64,000 nt of DNA from NCBI GenBank assembly GCA_951813855.1, contig OX638380.1:1-64000 (forward strand), read 5' to 3'. Within the stretch, counting starts at the first letter, position 1, and each line of letters starts with the position of its first letter. The stretch comes from an uncultured Verrucomicrobiae bacterium (lineage in GTDB: Bacteria > Verrucomicrobiota > Verrucomicrobiia > Limisphaerales > AAA164-E04). This document shows, one piece after another, positions 58,890 through 64,000 of the stretch. The notes beneath the pieces were generated by a model that was not told where the DNA came from, searched no databases, and worked only from the letters and a program-made list of their open reading frames with translations. A program made the position numbers and the translations under genes.

Positions 58890-59444
58890 GTGCCGATAAT
58901 TTCAGAGCCGTCCGGATTGATTCATGCTGTCCAACGCGGAGATGCCGGTGAGGTTGAAGCTATTTTGAAAAGCGGTGCCCCGCCGGATGAAATGGGAGCG
59001 TTTGGGATTCTGATTCTTCCCGTGCCTTTTGAAGGCGGCAATCCGCTTCATGTGGCGGTTGACTATAAAAATTATGTGATCACGGCTCTTTTATTAGAAT
59101 ACGGAGCCGACATTAATGCTGAAACCAACTACGGATATACGCCAATACTCATCGCCATCGAGACCGGCAATATCGAATTAACGCGTTTTTTAATCGAAAA
59201 AGGCGCCAGCACAGTTTCGTCACCGCATTCTGAATGGACTCCGCTTCACCAAGCGGTTGATGCGGGGCATATCGAAATTGTAAAATTATTTCTGGCGGCG
59301 GGCGCCGATGTCAACGCCAAGTCCCATAATGGCACTACGCCGCTGCATTTGGCGGCCAATGCCTGGGATTATTGGGAATGGGCGGTAAAGCCGGATTATG
59401 ACCTCATAAATTTGCTGCTTAGGGTGCTCGCAAATATAAAGTAA
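58890..59444 (+). CDS. Ankyrin-repeat protein, signal peptide possibly broken
   Basis: The protein has 184 residues from GTG 58890. Ankyrin repeats: GLIHAVQRGDAGEVEAILKSG, NPLHVAVDYKNYVITALLLEYGAD, TPILIAIETGNIELTRFLIEKGA, TPLHQAVDAGHIEIVKLFLAAGAD and TPLHLAANAWD. The frame stays open upstream through a signal-peptide-like stretch (TIRWTFAAALVFYAVPII). An ATG at 58837 with the run of seven Ts after it is one base out of phase, so a T8 variant would give a secreted protein (see findings). It sits in an AT-richer, recently acquired zone beside transposase remnants. Role unknown. Confidence 0.75.
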   Translation: MPIISEPSGLIHAVQRGDAGEVEAILKSGAPPDEMGAFGILILPVPFEGGNPLHVAVDYKNYVITALLLEYGADINAETNYGYTPILIAIETGNIELTRFLIEKGASTVSSPHSEWTPLHQAVDAGHIEIVKLFLAAGADVNAKSHNGTTPLHLAANAWDYWEWAVKPDYDLINLLLRVLANIK

Positions 59445-59945
59445 ATAAAAACTTGCAAAATCATTCAAACTATGCCATGTTGCATTGTGGATGAAAAAAC
59501 ATCAATTATTAGGGAGAAATACAACCAACTGAGTTGGCTCTTTAATGAACGAGTAAGACGTAATTGGTTAGCCAGTGAGGCCTTGTCTCTTGGTCGAGGT
59601 GGTATTGAACGCGTTCATGAAGCTACCGGTGTCAGTCGCAATACTATTCGATCGGGGATCAAGGAGATTAAAAATGGTCAGGTTCTCAATGAAGAACGTC
59701 AACGGAAAACAGGAGCGGGACGGAAGTCATTAAAAGAACTCGATCCGACCTTATTGTCAGATCTCGATGCCCTCATTGAACCAGAGACTCGAGGAGACCC
59801 TGAAAATCCACTGCGATGGACCTGCAAAAGTGCCCTGCGATTAAAATAACAATTAAATTGAATGGGACCTAAGGTAAGTGAACGGTCAGTTAATCAATTG
59901 CTTCATGATATGGGCTATAGTCTTCAAATCAACAAAAAGACCTTA

Positions 59946-61221
59946 GGAGGTGTCGCAAAATAACTTGAAATATTATTTGACTTGTGTTATAGTATATTTG
60001 TATGAAAAACATCAATGCAAATTGGCTCAAATTTGAGAAAACTCTCAGTGAATCTCAAAAAAGATGGCTGGCTGGATTGTTGGCAATGGAAATTGGGTAT
60101 GGAGAAGTTAACGAAGTGGCTGAGGCAATGAAAATATCTTCAACCACAGTGATCAAAGGTAAAAAAGAAGTTACCGGTCAAATGGATCTTTCCACGGATA
60201 GAATTAGAAACGTTGGGGGCGGACGAAAAAACTCGCTAGATAACAATAAATTAATTAAAAGTCTTGATGATATCTTATTTAAATCCACTGGTGGAGATCC
60301 AATGAGTGCACTCATATGGACGAGCAAATCGTGTCGAATAATTGCAGAATATCTTTCAAAATCAGGACATGTTAAAGATCACTCGACAGTTCATCGATTA
60401 TTACAAGCTAAAGGATACTCTCTTCAGTCGAATAGAAAGGAATTATCCCGAGAGAATAATCCAGATAGAAACAGACAGTTTGAAATGATTAACAGCAAGA
60501 TAGAATCATTTATTAAAAAAGGGTTCCCCGTAATTTCAATTGATACTAAAAAGAAAGAAATCGTGGGAAACTTCAAGAATCAAGGGAAAATATGGCGAAA
60601 AAAAGGAGATTTCTTGCTGGTGGAAGATCATGATTTTTTATCGAGAGGAATAGGAAAAGCCGTTCCGTATGGCACTTATGATATTCAAAAAATAATGGAT
60701 TTGTTAATGTTGGAATATCTACAGATACTGCCGAATGTGCAGTTAATAGTATTAAAAAATGGTGGAATGAGTTCGGAATTGATAACTATCCAAACGCTCA
60801 AGAAATCCTGATTTGTGCTGATGGTGGAGGAAGCAATTCTAGTAACAACAGGTTGTGGAAATATAGTCTTCAGAAAATCTCTGATCATACAGGATTGAAA
60901 ATTTCAGCAGCGCATTATCCTCCAGGAACCTCAAAATGGAATAAAATCGAACATCGAATGTTTTCGTATATTAGTTCTTATTGGAAAGGCAGACCGCTAG
61001 AAAGCTTCGAATCGGTAGTAAATCTTATTGGTTCAACAACAACAATAACCGGTTTAAAAATAAAAGCAAAACTAGATAAAAGACAATATAAAAAGGGAAA
61101 ATTGTTACCGATGAACAATATGCACAGATTAATATTGAAAGGGGCAAAACATTACCAAAATGGAACTATACAATTTGTTTTACAAAATAAAAACTATTTT
61201 AACTTATTTTGCGACAACTCC
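59946..61221 (+). mobile_element. Inner ISAzo13-type insertion sequence (about 1276 bp)
   Basis: The ends are inverted repeats: GGAGGTGTCGCAAAATAA at 59946 and the complement of 61201-61221 (GGAGTTGTCGCAAAATAA). The insertion separates ACCTTA from CAAGGC of the outer transposase, where KKTLQGNQHPDRD is expected. A 4-base flank repeat (CTTA versus CTTT) is only approximate, so the target duplication is not certain. It is strongly AT-rich. Confidence 0.7.
60002..61190 (+). pseudogene. Transposase of the inner ISAzo13-type element, two frameshifts in A runs
   Basis: The protein begins MKNINANWLKFEKTLSESQ and carries STTVIKGKKEV, VGGGRKNSLDNNK, PVISIDTKKKEIVGNF and GTYDIQK. It then loses frame at the A6 run 60687-60692. 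One extra A would restore NNGFVNVGISTDTAECAVNS, ICADGGGSNSSNNRLWKYSL and PPGTSKWNKIEHRMFSYI. At the A4 run 61098-61101 another missing A separates the C-terminus (IVTDEQYAQINIERGKTLPK, WNYTICFTK, stop 61188-61190). Both breaks look like deletions in A runs. They could be decay, transcriptional slippage or sequencing error. Confidence 0.68.
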
Positions 61222-62143
61222 TTTCAAGGCAATCAGCATCCTGACCGAGATCAACAATTTCAATTTATGGAACGCAAAACTCGAGCATTTCAGAAAACCA
61301 ATCAACCGGTGATTTCGGTGGATGCCAAGAAAAAGGAAAACCTAGGCCAGTATCGTAATCCAGGGAGAGAATGGAGGCCCGTAGGAGACCCCGAACTGGT
61401 CAACATGCATGACTTTCCCGATAAAAACCAATCGAAAGGCCTTCCCTATGGCGTGTATGATGTCCAGGAAAACACCGGATGGGTTAGTGTGGGAACTGAT
61501 CATGATACAGCAAAGTTCGCAGTAGAAACGATTCGCCGGTAGTGGTTATCAATGGGACGGAAAATATATTCCGATGCCAAGGAACTATTGATCATGGCTG
61601 ACGGGGGAGGATCGAATGGCAGTCGTAATCGGTTGTGGAAAAGTGAATTACAAAAATTAGCCGATGAATTAGGATTGGAAATTACGATTTGTCATTTCCC
61701 ACCGGGAACCAGCAAGTGGAATAAAATTGAACATCGAATGTTTTCATGTATTTCACAAAATTGGAGTGGTCGTCCTTTAACCGATCATCAAACTGTAGTG
61801 GATTTGATCGGTAATACCACAACCAAATCAGGGTTGAAAATCGAATGCGAATTGGACAAAAACCACTATCCTACAGGAAAGAAAATTAGCGATGAACAAT
61901 TCCATGAATTGAGCATCAAAAAGAATAGTTTTCGTAACTATTCAGGTATCGAAAAAAGTCAGCAATTCTCACTGAAGACAGATCAGCTTGTGTCCGATTT
62001 GGGGCCTCCGGGAATCGAAAAATTTCGAGCGATCGATCTCCTCCATGTACTTTCGGCAGATTGGGATCATCGCCCAACCATGGAAGAAAGTAACTGGTCA
62101 GGTATCGAAAAAGGTTGAATTATCTGAACGCAACGACCTGATT

Positions 62144-63902
62144 CTATTTCAATCCAAACTTCGCCAGCAACTGATCAGGAGATGACATGACCGTTTCGAC
62201 GAGATCCAAACTCTGCTTTTTCGCCGTGTTCACGATACGGCGCAACACGGCATAATCCTTGACCCCTTGATACGTGCGAAAACACCCAGAGATTTTCTGA
62301 CGAACTTTCATCATGCGCCAATCGTTTTCCGCTTGATTGTTCGTGAAGGGCACCTCCGGATCCGTCAGGAATCGCGAGGTGTCTTCCTGGTACTCTTGCA
62401 GCCTCACCGCTAGATTGTGCCCTTTCCGTTTCTTCTGCTTGCCTCGGCTTTTCTGTTGCAGCGGTGGCAGGGATTCATAGTGCTGAATCGCTTGATCCAG
62501 TATTCGATCGTATTCATTCAACATTCCACGCAGTTCCGGGAAATTGGCTGGATCTCCCCCTTTTTTCTTCTTTTTCCACCGATTCATCCGGCGCAGAAGT
62601 TGTTGCATCTGTCCCGCCCATTTTTCCTTCGGATTGAGGTCCGACACCAGTTGAAGTTCTCTCAGGTGATGAGCGTTGCACAGGGCATGCTTCACTCCCT
62701 CGACCTTGTAATACGGTTTCCAGTGGTCGTGCACCAGGCAACCCCAAAGTTTCGGGAACATTTCTCCGCGTTTTTCGGATATTCGATAAACCGTCAGGCA
62801 CCAGGTGGCGGCCACGTGAAGCCAATGGAGCCTGCCGTTCACCCGAAAACCAGTCTCGTCCAGATTCTTGACCTTGCTGTCCTGGCAGACCTTTTGCTCG
62901 AGTTTCTCGACTACGGGTTCCAGGCGTTGAGCCATCGTGCGGCACATCGCCGTTCCCGTGCCCTCGGATATCCTGATCTTGAGGAAGAGCTCCAGGATTC
63001 TCACGATCTTGTTGACGGGCAGCTGAATCTCCGTATGCAAGATGCAGACCATCGCCATGAACTCTGGCCCATACGGTACCGGAGCTCTCACCGATTCCGG
63101 ATATGGGGCCCGAGTTATTTTCCTGGTAACAAGGACAATGCCCTTCAAACGTCCGGTGCTCGATCACATGCACTTTGCCGTCCTTCAAATCAATGATCTG
63201 ACGGCTGCTGTGATTCCTCGTCGAGTCATCGCCAACCAGCTTCGAGCCACAGTGGCGGCAGGTATCCGGGAAGTGGTCGACGATTTGATCCGGATCAGTT
63301 CTTGGTTGGCAGGTATGTCCCTGATGGCCGGCCTGTCCGCCGGGTTTCTTCCCAGACTTTCCTCTGAGGCTCCGGTTGCGATCGACGGCAGGCTTTTTAG
63401 CCAATCCGTCCGATGAGGGGGGCTTGCTGCTGTTGCTGCTGTTCTGTTTCAGGCGGCGGTTGACTTCATCCAGTGCTTGCCGAAGCAAGGCGATCTCTTC
63501 AGCCGTCTGATCGGTGGCGTCGTCAATTTGCGGCTCGGAACATCCCGGTGATTCGTTCGGTTTCTTCGAAGACGGCTCCTGACTGACTTCCTGATCTCCG
63601 CGTTCGTTCTGACTCAACTTGTGGCGCAACTCAGCCAACTGCCCATCTCGTTCAGCCAACTGCTCATCTCGTTCGGCTAACTGCCCACGTAACTTGGTCA
63701 ACTCATCGCGCAGGTCATTGAACCGAGAGACGTACCATTGTTTGTCGGACTCGAACCAATGAGAACGGCACGGTTGAGTGTTCCCAACAGAGGCATCAGA
63801 TTTGCCTTCGAGGCTTCCCTCCACGCCTTTATCATACCTCCGACATACGAGAAAATGAAACTTTCTTCCGAAATCGGATTCTCGATCCACTGACGGAGCC
63901 AT
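62144..63902 (-). pseudogene. IS66-family transposase (TnpC-like), single frameshift
   Basis: The minus strand encodes an N-terminal coiled coil (DLRDELTKLRGQLAERDEQL), the SNSSKPPSSDG linker, GKSGKKPGGQAGHQGHTC, and a CRHCGS zinc-binding motif. Near 63105-63108 a CCCC run has one C too many and the frame shifts. Removing it joins to the catalytic domain (YPESVRAPVPYGPEF, LDETGFRVNGRLHWLHVA, VHDHWKPYYKVEGVKHALCNAHHLRE, FTNNQAENDWRMMK, SGCFRT). The C-terminal IS66 DDE domain is otherwise intact. The upstream start and the left end of the element lie at or beyond the window edge; TnpA and TnpB genes are not in view. Confidence 0.82.
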
Positions 63903-64000
63903 CTCTGGATCCTGGGAACGCCCGACGGGGGATTCTCCACCTTCGGATGTTCCTGGCCTTTCGCATCGGAAAAACCTCCCGAAGGACTGGATGGGTGCCA

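Larger units (their letters stand above)
59472..61947 (+). pseudogene. ISAzo13-family transposase interrupted by another ISAzo13-type element
   Basis: The N-terminal part (59472-59849: RRNWLASEALSLGRGGIERVH, TGVSRNTIRSGIKEI, GAGRKSLKELDPTLLSDLDAL) continues after two in-frame stops as MGPKVSERSVNQLLHDMGYSLQINKKTL to 59945. The inserted element (59946-61221) follows. From 61225 the protein resumes with QGNQHPDRDQQFQF, PVISVDAKKKENLGQ and GTDHDTAKFAVETIRR, then another in-frame TAG. It continues from 61552 as ELLIMADGGGSNGSRNRLWK and PPGTSKWNKIEHRMFS, ending near 61915-61947. The ISAzo13 call rests on the VSxDxKKKE, ADGGGSN and NKIEHRMF DDE motifs. The element is dead on three counts. Confidence 0.7.

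Noticed and set aside
1..64000. tRNA or rRNA genes
   Set aside because: A search by eye for tRNA T-arm (GGTTCGA) and rRNA landmarks found nothing convincing; a covariance-model scan would settle it.

Overview
The window reads as a chromosomal segment of a Gram-negative, moderately GC-rich bacterium, most likely from the Verrucomicrobiota/PVC group. The hints are an LptD outer-membrane protein, an H-X9-DG-type prepilin-like protein, secreted FG-GAP, RCC1, LRR and PQQ-propeller proteins, an exosortase-associated CAAX-type protease and a nusB-ftsY pair. The phylum call is an inference from gene content; no rRNA or tRNA gene was seen.

Layout. 0-9 kb is a decaying accessory zone after the 3' end of trpE. 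It holds remnants of an S8 peptidase, an IS66 transposase and an IS1634-type transposase, a giant RCC1-repeat gene split by an insertion sequence, and a nonsense-mutated DDE transposase. 9.5-11.4 kb is an AT-richer two-gene type II restriction-modification locus. 12.3-39.8 kb is mostly core: mdh, secreted FG-GAP and LRR proteins, an rRNA methyltransferase, a CAAX-type protease, rlmN, a glucan phosphorylase, a prepilin-like protein, a Ski2-like helicase, pdxH, a frameshifted DUF4011-type helicase/nuclease, the metK-ahcY operon with a divergent ArsR-methyltransferase regulator, a GT2 glycosyltransferase and a second RCC1 protein. 40-42.1 kb is a second copy of the same insertion sequence. 42.2-57.7 kb has trpB, two secreted proteins, a BcgI-like restriction-modification pair, purine nucleoside phosphorylase, argC, moeB, nusB, ftsY, a PerM-type permease and lptD. 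57.7-64 kb is a second decaying, AT-rich accessory zone with an ankyrin protein, an ISAzo13-type element inserted into another ISAzo13-type element, and a frameshifted IS66 transposase.

The most notable items are the following. (1) A 2165-bp insertion sequence has two copies with identical predicted transposases and exact 9-bp target duplications; the transposase fuses an N-terminal DUF4338/DruA-like domain to an ISAs1-type DDE domain. (2) A 117-bp minisatellite-like RCC1 gene is nearly constant except for two short variable patches per repeat. (3) A probable S-adenosylmethionine-cycle control unit consists of an ArsR-methyltransferase fusion divergent from metK-ahcY with a 12-bp palindrome between them. 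(4) A compact BcgI-like R-M fusion has a half-size specificity subunit.

Several genes carry single-base frameshifts, many at homopolymer runs. Some may be sequencing errors rather than true decay. No CRISPR array, tRNA, rRNA or convincing riboswitch was found.
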